Part shown: positions 1 to 5,183 of the stretch, in pieces | Numbering within the stretch: the stretch's first letter is position 1 | How the letters are laid out: every line of letters starts with the position of its first letter | Source of the DNA: an uncultured Pseudomonadota bacterium | GTDB lineage: Bacteria > Myxococcota_A > UBA796 > GCA-2862545 | Length of the DNA: 6,626 nt | Assembly (NCBI GenBank): GCA_937891875.1 | Contig: CALATR010000968.1 | Span: forward strand, 1 to 6,626 | Direction: 5' to 3' | Translations under genes and position numbers: made by a program | The notes under the pieces: generated by a model | Seen by the model: the letters and a program-made list of their open reading frames with translations, nothing else | Told to the model about the DNA's origin: nothing | Databases searched by the model: none

Positions 1-755
1 CGGGTGAGCTCCAGGAGCACGGGGTCGCGCACGGTGACGCCGGCCCAGCCCTTGCCTTTGTCGGTGAGCAGGGTCTTGCGCATGGCGACTGCGCCCACCA
101 CGCCGCCCTCCCCGTCGCCGACTGCGGCCACGTCGTACTCCTCGCCCTGTACGTCGGCCTGGACCACCACCGGAAGGCCCCACTGGGCGACGATGCCGTG
201 GTACGCCTGCACTGCTTCATGGAGGTTGTACGCCTTCTTTGCACCATACAGCGGGCCCTTGACCCACAGGGGGTACGGGATGCGCTCGTGGATGTCCGAC
301 AGCTGATCGGGGCTGGCGATGACCTCGATGGCGGGCACCGAGATGGCGTCGTCTTCGCCCAGGGTGGCCAGGTGGACCTTGGACCGCATGTCGAACTGCT
401 CGGGGGTCGGCAGGAAGGTGTGGATGCCGAGGTCCGCGAGGGTGGACTCGAGGTCGAAGAAGGCGGGCAGCTCGGAGTCGAGGGTGGGGATCACCACGTC
501 GAGGCCGACCTGCTCGCGGATGTAGCGGAGGCGGGCCTCCAGTGCTGCGACCCCCTGGGACGGGTAGGGGATGAGGAACACGTCGTCGACGAGATCGTGG
601 GCGTAGTTCCCCGGGTCGAGCGCGTCGTACGACAGCCCGACGATCCGTCCGTCGAAGCTGGGGTCGTGGCGGATGGCGCGGATGACGCCGACCCCGGGGG
701 CGGGATTGTCGGTGGCGTTGAGCCCGGTCACGCCGACCGTCGGGCCGCGGCTCAC
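1..755 (-). CDS. ATP-grasp domain protein (CarB-like), C-terminus cut by window edge
   Basis: The reading frame is open from a GTG at 755 to the left edge, 251 codons without a stop, so the protein is partial. The N-terminus (MSRGPTVGVTGLN, then GVGVIRAIR near residues 21-29) looks like the Rossmann-type pre-ATP-grasp domain of carbamoyl-phosphate-synthase-like proteins. Residues 86-94 (DVVIPTLDS) are typical of the same fold. ATP-grasp features follow: a conserved Lys at about 126 (RSK), LWVKGPLYGAKKAYN at 163-177 with the adenine-side Lys166, QADVQGEEYDV at 199-209 with the paired Glu, and the T-x-KGKGWAGVTV-x-DP stretch near 231-245. The C-terminal metal-binding part lies outside the window. 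The family ligates a carboxylate to an amine, thiol or hydroxyl using ATP; the substrate cannot be read here. The GTG overlaps the stop of the PqqD-like gene (GTGA), and a GGGAGG at 763-768 on this strand sits 7 bases upstream, supporting the start. Family call fairly sure, substrate unknown. Confidence 0.85.
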   Translation of the reverse strand, partial: MSRGPTVGVTGLNATDNPAPGVGVIRAIRHDPSFDGRIVGLSYDALDPGNYAHDLVDDVFLIPYPSQGVAALEARLRYIREQVGLDVVIPTLDSELPAFFDLESTLADLGIHTFLPTPEQFDMRSKVHLATLGEDDAISVPAIEVIASPDQLSDIHERIPYPLWVKGPLYGAKKAYNLHEAVQAYHGIVAQWGLPVVVQADVQGEEYDVAAVGDGEGGVVGAVAMRKTLLTDKGKGWAGVTVRDPVLLELT

Positions 756-1039
756 GCGGGCACCTCCCACGACGGGGGCAGGAGCTCGTTCTTGCGCAGC
801 AGCAGCACGAACTCGTCGAGATCGCGCAGCAGCTCGCCGTCGCCGCCGCCGATGCCGTCCCGGCGCTCGAACTCCGAGGTCAGGCGATCGAGGATCTCCT
901 GCCGTCCGAGGCCGTCCTTGAGCGCGCGAAGCACGCACAGGCCGGTGGCGTTGACGGTGAAGGACACGCCGGTCCAGGGGTCGAAGACGAAGCCGTTGTC
1001 GGACACGGCGATGTCCTGCAGGCGCTCGGGTGCGCTCAT
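752..1039 (-). CDS. PqqD-like peptide-binding/chaperone protein (95 aa)
   Basis: This is a small protein of PqqD length (about 90 residues in the family). The family pattern is visible: a beta hairpin at about residues 17-30 (FVFDPWTGVSFTVN), then the N-x-T/A-G-x-x-x-L-x-x-L helix (NATGLCVLRALKDG, 30-43), then helices at 46-60 and 70-87 ending DLDEFVLLLRKNELL. PqqD and its relatives, the RiPP recognition elements, bind a precursor peptide and present it to a modifying enzyme; that role is inferred here from fold and neighbourhood. I chose the ATG at 1039 because it overlaps the stop of the upstream gene (ATGA) and has GGAAGG 6 bases upstream at 1046-1051. An in-frame start at 1129 would add 30 residues of Arg/Pro-rich sequence unlike the family. 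The stop overlaps the GTG of the ATP-grasp gene, so the pair should be translated together, consistent with joint function. It is not pqqD itself: no pqqB, C or E gene is visible. Confidence 0.85.
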   Translation of the reverse strand: MSAPERLQDIAVSDNGFVFDPWTGVSFTVNATGLCVLRALKDGLGRQEILDRLTSEFERRDGIGGGDGELLRDLDEFVLLLRKNELLPPSWEVPA

Positions 1040-2232
1040 GGGCCACCTTCCAGGGTTCGCGAGAATCGGGTGACGACGAGGTGAGCGTCGGCGGGGCCAC
1101 CCAGGGCGGTGCGCTCGAGGTGCACCCACTCCCAGTCCAGGGCGACGCGCCAGGCGCCAGACGTGACCGTTCCGCCGGCCCAGCTGCCCCAGCGGATGCG
1201 CCCGGGCACGGCCCAGAAGGACGGCTGAGCGAGGGACGTGGGGCGGGCGGTGTCGCCGAACCGGCCGCCGGCGCGGAGGCGCACGGGGTCGAAGTCGGCG
1301 TGCAAGGTGCCAAAGCCGGTCCAGCCCAGGCCGGCGTCGCCCCCGGACACGCTGCCGCCGGGCTCGAACCGCAGGGGGCCGAGGGCAGGCGAGGTCCAGG
1401 ACAGCAGGGTGCGGGTGACGACCCCGTCGACCCAGCGGGTGTGGCTGCCCTCGGCGTAGAGGATCCCCGGGTGGTTGATCCAGGCCGACGCACCGACGGT
1501 GTAGCCGCTGGCGACGAGCGGGGCGCCATCGGCCGCGTCGCCGCTGGGAGCCTCACCCTGGCCGAACCCGGTTCCGAAGCCGTAGCCGTTCCCGCTGCCA
1601 GAGCCGGCGCCGTTGCCGCTCCCGGCACCATCGCCGGGGCCGCCTGGGCCGGGGCCGTCCGGAGGCGGGGGGAAGCCCTCGGCGGGCGCGGGGGTGGCGA
1701 GGAGGTTCGCCCCGCTGACCGCGCCGCCGTGTACGCGAAACCCGCCCTCGTACCAGCCCGCGCCGACCGACCCGTGGCCCTCGACCCAGGGGGTGGTGCC
1801 GCTCGCGCCGGTCACGCCTCCGGTGTTGGCCGTGAGCGCGACCAGGCCGCGGCCGCCGAGCTCCGCGTCGAGGCGTGCGGTGCCCGCCAGCCCGCCCACC
1901 CAGTCGACGTCGCCCTGGTAGACGCTGCCGGTGAGGCCGCCCGTGATCGTGCCTCGGGGGGCGCGGGCCGCTCGGACCAGCGCCAGCCCCTGTCGCGCGG
2001 GTGCCCCGCCGTCGGACAGCTCGAAAGCCACCTGATACGCCTGTTCTGCGCGACTCCATGCGCCCACCGCGAGCCAGGCGTCACCGGCGCGCAGGGCGGT
2101 CAGCGTGTCCTGTGGAAACGCCTCCCGCTCGGCCTGCACGGCGCGGGCGTCGCCGCGGGTGGGCCGGTCGCCCGCGTGGGCCGGGACGGGGATGAGCAGC
2201 AGGAGCAGGGTCTTGAGCACGACCGGTACCAC
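1036..2232 (-). CDS. Secreted protein, probable outer-membrane beta-barrel with short TPR-like N-terminus
   Basis: I do not recognise a named family. The protein has 398 residues. Residues 1-20 form a Sec signal peptide: a hydrophobic core around LLLLLI and the cleavage motif AHA before Gly21. Residues 45-90 look like one or two TPR-type helices (AWLAVGAWSRAEQAYQVAFEL). From about 95 to the end, short Gly-rich strands alternate hydrophobic and polar residues with many Trp and Tyr (GGLTGSVYQGDVDWVGG, SVGAGWYEGGFRVHGG, VGASAWINHPGILYAEG, WRVALDWEWVHLER), as in outer-membrane barrels. TPR-plus-barrel is a known layout (YaiO-like proteins). A Gly/Pro-rich stretch at about 186-236 interrupts the strands, probably as a surface loop. 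The protein ends in RTLEGGP rather than the usual C-terminal aromatic, a point against a classical BAM substrate. The start is GTG at 2232 without a clear Shine-Dalgarno; a GTG four codons in (2220) has GGTGG upstream and still leaves a good signal peptide. First gene of the minus-strand operon. Confidence 0.65.
   Translation of the reverse strand: MVPVVLKTLLLLLIPVPAHAGDRPTRGDARAVQAEREAFPQDTLTALRAGDAWLAVGAWSRAEQAYQVAFELSDGGAPARQGLALVRAARAPRGTITGGLTGSVYQGDVDWVGGLAGTARLDAELGGRGLVALTANTGGVTGASGTTPWVEGHGSVGAGWYEGGFRVHGGAVSGANLLATPAPAEGFPPPPDGPGPGGPGDGAGSGNGAGSGSGNGYGFGTGFGQGEAPSGDAADGAPLVASGYTVGASAWINHPGILYAEGSHTRWVDGVVTRTLLSWTSPALGPLRFEPGGSVSGGDAGLGWTGFGTLHADFDPVRLRAGGRFGDTARPTSLAQPSFWAVPGRIRWGSWAGGTVTSGAWRVALDWEWVHLERTALGGPADAHLVVTRFSRTLEGGP
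1046..1051 (-). promoter_or_regulatory. Shine-Dalgarno deciding the PqqD-like start
   Basis: GGAAGG on the minus strand, 6 bases before the ATG at 1039. It lies inside the last codons of the upstream gene and selects the short, family-length start over the in-frame alternative at 1129. Confidence 0.7.
1525..1686 (-). other. Segment coding a Gly/Pro/Ser-rich low-complexity loop
   Basis: It encodes about residues 183-236 of the secreted protein: first Pro-rich (EGFPPPPDGPGPGGPG), then short G-x-G units such as GAGSGNGAGSGSGNGYGFG. At the DNA level these are short imperfect repeats of GC-rich codons, so length variation between strains is likely. It lies between predicted strands, so an extended extracellular loop or linker is the simplest reading. 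Confidence 0.6.
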
Positions 2233-2352
2233 CGCAAGGGGTGTGCCAGCGAGGATCGCGTCGGGGTGCGAGTCGTGGCCGGGAGGAAGGCGTCTGGGGT
2301 GTGGTTCGCGGCACAGCGCGGCGGGCGGGGTGTTGGGGAAGGCACAGGGAGG

Positions 2353-2377
2353 TCGGTGACCGGCGTTCGGTGACCGG
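2353..2377. repeat. Two direct copies of TCGGTGACCGG, 14-base period
   Basis: TCGGTGACCGG occurs at 2353-2363 and again at 2367-2377, separated by CGT. Each copy contains a small inverted repeat (CGGT-G-ACCG). The pair lies about 120 bases upstream of the leftward operon start, so it could be a binding site for a second regulator or an upstream element of that promoter. No regulator is assigned. Confidence 0.5.
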
Positions 2378-2399
2378 TGATGGACCGCGGCCGGTGTTG

Positions 2400-2410
2400 G
2401 GATCAGATCC
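2400..2410. repeat. Short palindrome GGATC-A-GATCC
   Basis: A perfect 5-base inverted repeat around one central base, between the direct repeats and the first TetR-type operator. It is short enough to be chance but lies inside the control region. No T-tract follows on either strand, so it is not a terminator. Confidence 0.3.
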
Positions 2411-2421
2411 GAGCCGCAGAA

Positions 2422-2439
2422 AAGTGAACCCGTTCACTT
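2422..2439. promoter_or_regulatory. TetR-type operator 1 (perfect inverted repeat)
   Basis: AAGTGAAC-CC-GTTCACTT: a perfect 8-base inverted repeat with a 2-base spacer. Its right end overlaps the candidate -35 (TTGACG) of the repressor promoter. Size and symmetry suit a TetR-family dimer site; that the adjacent repressor binds it is inferred. It lies about 190 bases upstream of the leftward operon, so it could also affect that transcript. Confidence 0.8.
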
Positions 2440-2466
2440 GACGGCATCCACGCCCTGCCGTACCTA
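2438..2466 (+). promoter_or_regulatory. Candidate sigma70-type promoter of the repressor cassette
   Basis: TTGACG (2438-2443) is a good -35 hexamer. Exactly 17 bases later comes TACCTA (2461-2466), a poor -10 match with only the first two bases at consensus. Transcription would start near 2473, inside operator 2, leaving a short leader of about 24 bases. The placement between two operators supports the call more than the -10 does. Confidence 0.45.
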
Positions 2467-2468
2467 GA

Positions 2469-2486
2469 AAGTGAACCTGTTCATTT
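2469..2486. promoter_or_regulatory. TetR-type operator 2 (one mismatch)
   Basis: AAGTGAAC-CT-GTTCATTT: the same left arm and spacer length as operator 1, with one mismatch in the right arm. It lies just after the candidate -10 and over the expected transcription start, 11 bases before the repressor ATG, where a bound repressor would block initiation. Centre-to-centre distance to operator 1 is 47 bases. Confidence 0.75.
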
Positions 2487-2496
2487 CTGGTGTCGA

Positions 2497-3159
2497 ATGT
2501 CCCTCACCCCCAAGGCCCAGCGCACCCGCGCCCAGATCCTCGAGGTCGCGCTGCAGCTCTTCGCGGAGCGTGGCTACGCGCAGACCACCATGCGAGACAT
2601 CGCCTCCGAGGCAGGCTTTTCGACGGGGCTGACCTACCGCTACTTCCGCCGCAAGGAGGAGCTGGCCCTGGCCCTGTACGCGCAGCTCGCGGACCAGCTG
2701 GTGGAGGTCGCGGCCGACCTTCCCGAGGGCTCCGCCGGGGAGCGGGTCGCAGCACTGCTCCAGGCCAAGCTCGACCTCCTCGAGCCTCACCGCGGCGCGC
2801 TCACCGCCCTGTTTGCCGCCGCCCTCGACCCCAAGGACGACGTCGGCGTGCTGTCCGACGCCACCGGGCCGGTGCGCGAGCGGGTGCAGGAGGCCTTCCG
2901 GGTCGCCCTCGCCGGCAGTGACCTCCCCGCCGCGCAGGTCGAGGCCATGGTGCCGCGGATCTATGGCCTGCACCTGCTCGCCGTCCTCGCCTGGACCCAG
3001 GACCGCACCGAGGACCACGCGGTCAGCCGCCAGTTCGTCGCCCTCGTCCGCGACCTGCTCGCCTTCGGCCTGCCCCTGCTCCAGCTGCCCGTCGCCGCCC
3101 CCATGCTCGGCCGGCTCGACGCCTTCACCCACACCCTGCTCCACCGTGAGGAGGCCTGA
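2497..3159 (+). CDS. TetR/AcrR-family transcriptional repressor
   Basis: A 220-residue protein, normal for the family. Residues 8-55 are a classical TetR helix-turn-helix domain: QRTRAQILEVALQLFAERGY (first helix), then TTMRDIASEAGFSTGLTYRYF with the turn at AGFS and the recognition helix around STGLTYRYF, then RRKEEL. Residues 60-220 are the all-helical ligand and dimer domain, not conserved enough to name an effector. The ATG at 2497 gives exactly the family N-terminus; there is no strong Shine-Dalgarno before it, so translation may be modest. It is the first gene of a three-gene transcript and its stop overlaps the next start (TGATG). Two inverted repeats directly upstream make autoregulation likely, so the two downstream genes would be induced with it. 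Family certain; ligand unknown. Confidence 0.95.
   Translation: MSLTPKAQRTRAQILEVALQLFAERGYAQTTMRDIASEAGFSTGLTYRYFRRKEELALALYAQLADQLVEVAADLPEGSAGERVAALLQAKLDLLEPHRGALTALFAAALDPKDDVGVLSDATGPVRERVQEAFRVALAGSDLPAAQVEAMVPRIYGLHLLAVLAWTQDRTEDHAVSRQFVALVRDLLAFGLPLLQLPVAAPMLGRLDAFTHTLLHREEA
3148..3154 (+). promoter_or_regulatory. Shine-Dalgarno GAGGAGG for the heme-oxygenase-like gene
   Basis: GAGGAGG is embedded in the final Glu-Glu-Ala codons of the repressor, 4 bases before the ATG at 3159. It favours that ATG over the in-frame ATG at 3168, where the spacing would be 13. Confidence 0.7.
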
Positions 3160-3827
3160 TGTCGCTCATGTCCCACATCGACGATCGCACCGCCAGCTAC
3201 GGGCAGCTCGCCCTCTTCCGCGCCTTCCGCGAAGACCGGGTGCCCGTCGAGCGCTTCGCCGCCTTCTTCCCCGAGATGGCGATGGTCGCGCGCATCTTCC
3301 AGGACCTCATCTGGGCCCTGACCGAGATCGACGCCGGCCCCTACGCCGCCTTCGCCGCCCGTCACCGGCGCCGGGACAGCGGGCATCACCGCTGGATGGC
3401 CTTCGACCTCGAGCAGAACGGCTTCCCGCCCGCAACCCTCGACGGTCACTACCGGCAGGACTTCCTGCCCAGCCGGGTCCAGATGGCCCGCGTCCTGGCG
3501 CTGACCCACGAGGCCAGCCCACAGGCGCGCATGGTCGTCCTCGCCGCCCTCGAGAGCGCCGGCGAGGTCACGCTCGGCACGCTGCACGGGTTTGCCATGC
3601 GCCACGATCTGCTCGGTCGGACGCGCTATCTCGGCGCCCCACACATGCGCATCGAGGAGACCCAGGTCGGCGAGATCGACGCGGTCGCCCACGACCTGCT
3701 CCAGTCCGACGACCCCGAGCTGCACGCCCTCGTCGACACCGTCTTCGACGCGCTCACCGCGCTCTTCGAGGGCGGAGGACGCCGCTACTACGCCGAGCTG
3801 CTCGCACAGGGCGAGGAGGCCGCATGA
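3159..3827 (+). CDS. Heme-oxygenase-like protein (iron-containing redox enzyme type)
   Basis: A 222-residue, all-helical protein. D73-S-G-H76-H-R-W with a following DLEQNGF (83-89) resembles the E-x-x-H...W...DL-x-x-x-G segment of proteins annotated as iron-containing redox enzymes, relatives of heme oxygenase, TenA and the diiron oxidases (HDO group). Other candidate metal ligands are E39 on the first helix, E132 (ALESAG), and H162 and E166 in YLGAPHMRIEETQ. HDO enzymes often have H-x3-D-x2-H there; this protein has H162-x3-E166-x2-Q169, so one expected histidine is Gln. It may bind one iron, use another ligand, or have lost the usual chemistry. The family oxidises or decarboxylates small amino or fatty acids; no substrate can be read here. 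Start overlaps the repressor stop (TGATG); stop overlaps the next ATG (ATGA). Alternative: a TenA/PqqC-like helical bundle without redox activity. Confidence 0.65.
   Translation: MSLMSHIDDRTASYGQLALFRAFREDRVPVERFAAFFPEMAMVARIFQDLIWALTEIDAGPYAAFAARHRRRDSGHHRWMAFDLEQNGFPPATLDGHYRQDFLPSRVQMARVLALTHEASPQARMVVLAALESAGEVTLGTLHGFAMRHDLLGRTRYLGAPHMRIEETQVGEIDAVAHDLLQSDDPELHALVDTVFDALTALFEGGGRRYYAELLAQGEEAA
3813..3819 (+). promoter_or_regulatory. Shine-Dalgarno GAGGAGG for the 251-residue protein
   Basis: It has the same sequence and the same 4-base distance to the ATG (3824) as at the previous junction, again encoded by terminal Glu-Glu-Ala codons. It fixes the start at 3824 although the frame stays open far upstream. 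Confidence 0.7.
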
Positions 3828-4579
3828 ACACCCACGCCGAGATCCGCGCCCTGGCCCGCGCCCAGGGACTCCCCCCAGCCGACGTCGATGCCCTGCTCGA
3901 CGCCCTGGGCCCGCACCTCGACGCCTACACCGAGCTGGTGCTGACCTGGGACGGCCTGGAGGTGATCACCGGCGGGCGCGGTCCGCAGGTGGCGTCCGCC
4001 CTCGCCGAGATCGCCGGGGAGCACGGCGCCAGCGCGGCCCTCATCGACGCCTTCCTGGCGATCCACGCGGTCTTCCCGCTGGTCATGGTCGGGCTGAAGG
4101 TCGAGCTCGGACCTCGCGCCGCCGGCCCGACCCTGTACGTCCGCACCAAGGACCGCGTCGAGCACGTGCTGGACGTGCTCGACGCCCACGTGGCCGTGCC
4201 GGATGCCCTGCGCGCGCGCCTGGCCGGCACCGAGGTCCTGTACGGCCTCGGACTGCACGACGAGGACGGCCAGCTCCAGGTCAAGACCTACACGCTGGCG
4301 ACCGTGGACGTCGACGGACGGCGCGAGCCTGGCTTCGTCAGCTGGCGCCTGCGGGCGGGCCGCCTGACCAGCGAGGTGAAGCGCTACGTGCCCGAGGTGC
4401 CCTGGCGCGAGATCGCCTGCGACGGTGACCGCTGGGCCCGGCTGCTCGACCTGGGCCGCGAGCTCGGCTTCCTGTCCGCCGGACATGTCGCCATCACCGA
4501 GATCGACGGTCGCCCCACCGAGCTGAAGCTCTACGTCGAGCGGGTCGGCGCCGTGCCCACCGACTGGTCCGCGAGGTGA
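3824..4579 (+). CDS. Unrecognised alpha/beta protein with K-x-Y strands; possible ABBA/PT-barrel prenyltransferase
   Basis: A 251-residue protein of no family I can name with certainty. The first 80 residues are helical. After that come strand hairpins alternating with helices: VMVGLKVELG / GPTLYVRTKD (88-110), EVLYGLGLHD / QLQVKTYTLA (137-159), PGFVSWRLRA / SEVKRYVPEV (169-192) and GHVAITEIDG / TELKLYVERV (220-241). Each second strand ends in a similar pattern: Y105-x-R, K154-x-Y156, K186-x-Y188, K235-x-Y237. Repeated beta-beta-alpha units with inward Lys and Tyr are a hallmark of ABBA prenyltransferases (DMATS, CloQ/NphB and cyanobactin types), where they hold and shield the prenyl diphosphate. 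At 251 residues it would be short for that fold (usually about 300 or more). There is no signal peptide or membrane segment, so it is cytosolic. Coupling to the heme-oxygenase-like gene (ATGA overlap) suggests a shared pathway. The prenyltransferase reading is inference from pattern alone. Confidence 0.4.
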   Translation: MNTHAEIRALARAQGLPPADVDALLDALGPHLDAYTELVLTWDGLEVITGGRGPQVASALAEIAGEHGASAALIDAFLAIHAVFPLVMVGLKVELGPRAAGPTLYVRTKDRVEHVLDVLDAHVAVPDALRARLAGTEVLYGLGLHDEDGQLQVKTYTLATVDVDGRREPGFVSWRLRAGRLTSEVKRYVPEVPWREIACDGDRWARLLDLGRELGFLSAGHVAITEIDGRPTELKLYVERVGAVPTDWSAR

Positions 4580-4594
4580 GTCGTGCGCGGCAGC
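4580..4594. other. 15-base convergent gap between stop codons
   Basis: The plus-strand cassette ends at 4579 and rimJ ends at 4595 on the other strand. I see no hairpin plus T-tract in or beside the gap, so the two transcripts probably overlap at their 3' ends or end by a factor-dependent route. Confidence 0.6.
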
Positions 4595-5161
4595 CTACCC
4601 CGCCTCCGGCCGCCACGAGCGGTTGGTGATCGCGGTCAGCACGTGATCCTGCCACCGTCCGGCGATCTGCAGGTACTCGGGGGCGAGCCCCTCACGGTGA
4701 AAGCCCGCCTTCTCCAGCACCCGGCCGCTGCCCGTGTTGTCCGGGATGTAGTTCGCCATGATGCGGTGGAGGTTCAACGCGGAGAATCCGTACTGCACCA
4801 GGGCCCGGACCGCCTCGGTCATGAGCCCCTGACCCTGCACGGCGGCGTCGATGGAATAGCCCAGGAAGCACGCCTGGAACGGGCCGCGCATGATGTTCGA
4901 CAGGTTGCACGAGCCCAGGACCTCGTTCGAGCCGCCCCGCAGGTACATGAACGTGCGGACTGACGTGCCGGCCTCGGCCTCGTCGAGGTTCATGCGCAGG
5001 CGTTGCTCCCACCAGTGCAGGGTGTACATGCCGTCCGGCGCGACCGGGCTCCACGGCTCCAGGTGCTCGCGATTGCGTACGAAGTAGTCCAGCACGGCGT
5101 CGGCTTCGGAGGGCTCGGGCAGCCGCAGCAGCAGCCGCGGGGTCGGGATCTCGAGGGCCAC
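4595..5161 (-). CDS. rimJ: RimJ-like GNAT N-acetyltransferase (ribosomal protein S5 alanine)
   Basis: 188 residues, close to the 194 of E. coli RimJ, and recognisable along most of its length. The N-terminus has TPRLLLRLPEPSEAD and NREHLEPWSPV. The centre has NLSNIMRGPFQACFLGYSID (residues about 85-104), then the acetyl-CoA loop VQGQGLMTEAVRALV (Q-G-Q-G-x-x-x-E, about 108-122). Then come LNLHRIMANYIPDNTGSGRV, EKAGFHREG and WQDHVLTAITNRSW, all near-matches to the E. coli protein as I remember it. RimJ acetylates the N-terminal alanine of ribosomal protein S5 in the cytoplasm. The start is GTG at 5161, with CTGGAGG ending 7 bases upstream (5169-5175 on this strand). It follows the M15 peptidase gene by 22 bases on the same strand, so the two probably share a transcript, though no functional link is obvious. 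A RimJ/RimL relative with another target cannot be excluded. Confidence 0.9.
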   Translation of the reverse strand: MALEIPTPRLLLRLPEPSEADAVLDYFVRNREHLEPWSPVAPDGMYTLHWWEQRLRMNLDEAEAGTSVRTFMYLRGGSNEVLGSCNLSNIMRGPFQACFLGYSIDAAVQGQGLMTEAVRALVQYGFSALNLHRIMANYIPDNTGSGRVLEKAGFHREGLAPEYLQIAGRWQDHVLTAITNRSWRPEAG

Positions 5162-5183
5162 GGACGCGCCTCCAGCGTGGCCG

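Larger units (their letters stand above)
2233..2496. promoter_or_regulatory. Divergent intergenic control region
   Basis: These 264 bases separate the minus-strand operon start (2232) from the plus-strand repressor (2497). The right third is less GC-rich and holds two TGAAC-type inverted repeats and a candidate plus-strand promoter. The middle holds a direct repeat (2353-2377) and a small palindrome (2400-2410). I found no convincing -35/-10 pair for the leftward operon and no coding sequence I can support, although low-complexity open frames cross the region on both strands. Confidence 0.7.

Noticed and set aside
198..1073. 291-codon open frame on the plus strand
   Set aside because: It is the exact antisense register of the ATP-grasp and PqqD-like region. 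Its product is a low-complexity Gly/Val/Asp-rich string with no motif, while the minus strand shows clear domains.
1040..1129. Earlier start for the PqqD-like gene at 1129
   Set aside because: It would overlap the upstream gene by about 90 bases and add an Arg/Pro-rich tail absent from PqqD proteins; the ATG at 1039 has its own Shine-Dalgarno.
1030..2373. 447-codon open frame on the plus strand
   Set aside because: Antisense to the secreted protein in a GC-rich region; Ala/Gly/Arg-rich with no recognisable domain, whereas the minus strand has a signal peptide and proper overlaps with its neighbour.
2400..2439. Inverted repeats read as terminator hairpins
   Set aside because: No T-tract follows, and the region lies between divergent starts where no transcript should end. 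The near-duplicate spacing and sequence fit operators.
2961..3725. 254-codon minus-strand frame opposite the repressor and heme-oxygenase-like genes
   Set aside because: Antisense shadow with no motif; both plus-strand genes are recognisable.
2813..3823. Upstream extension of the 251-residue gene (frame open back to 2813)
   Set aside because: The extension is Pro/Ser/Arg-rich shadow of the repressor and heme-oxygenase-like genes. The ATG at 3824 has a strong Shine-Dalgarno and the ATGA overlap.
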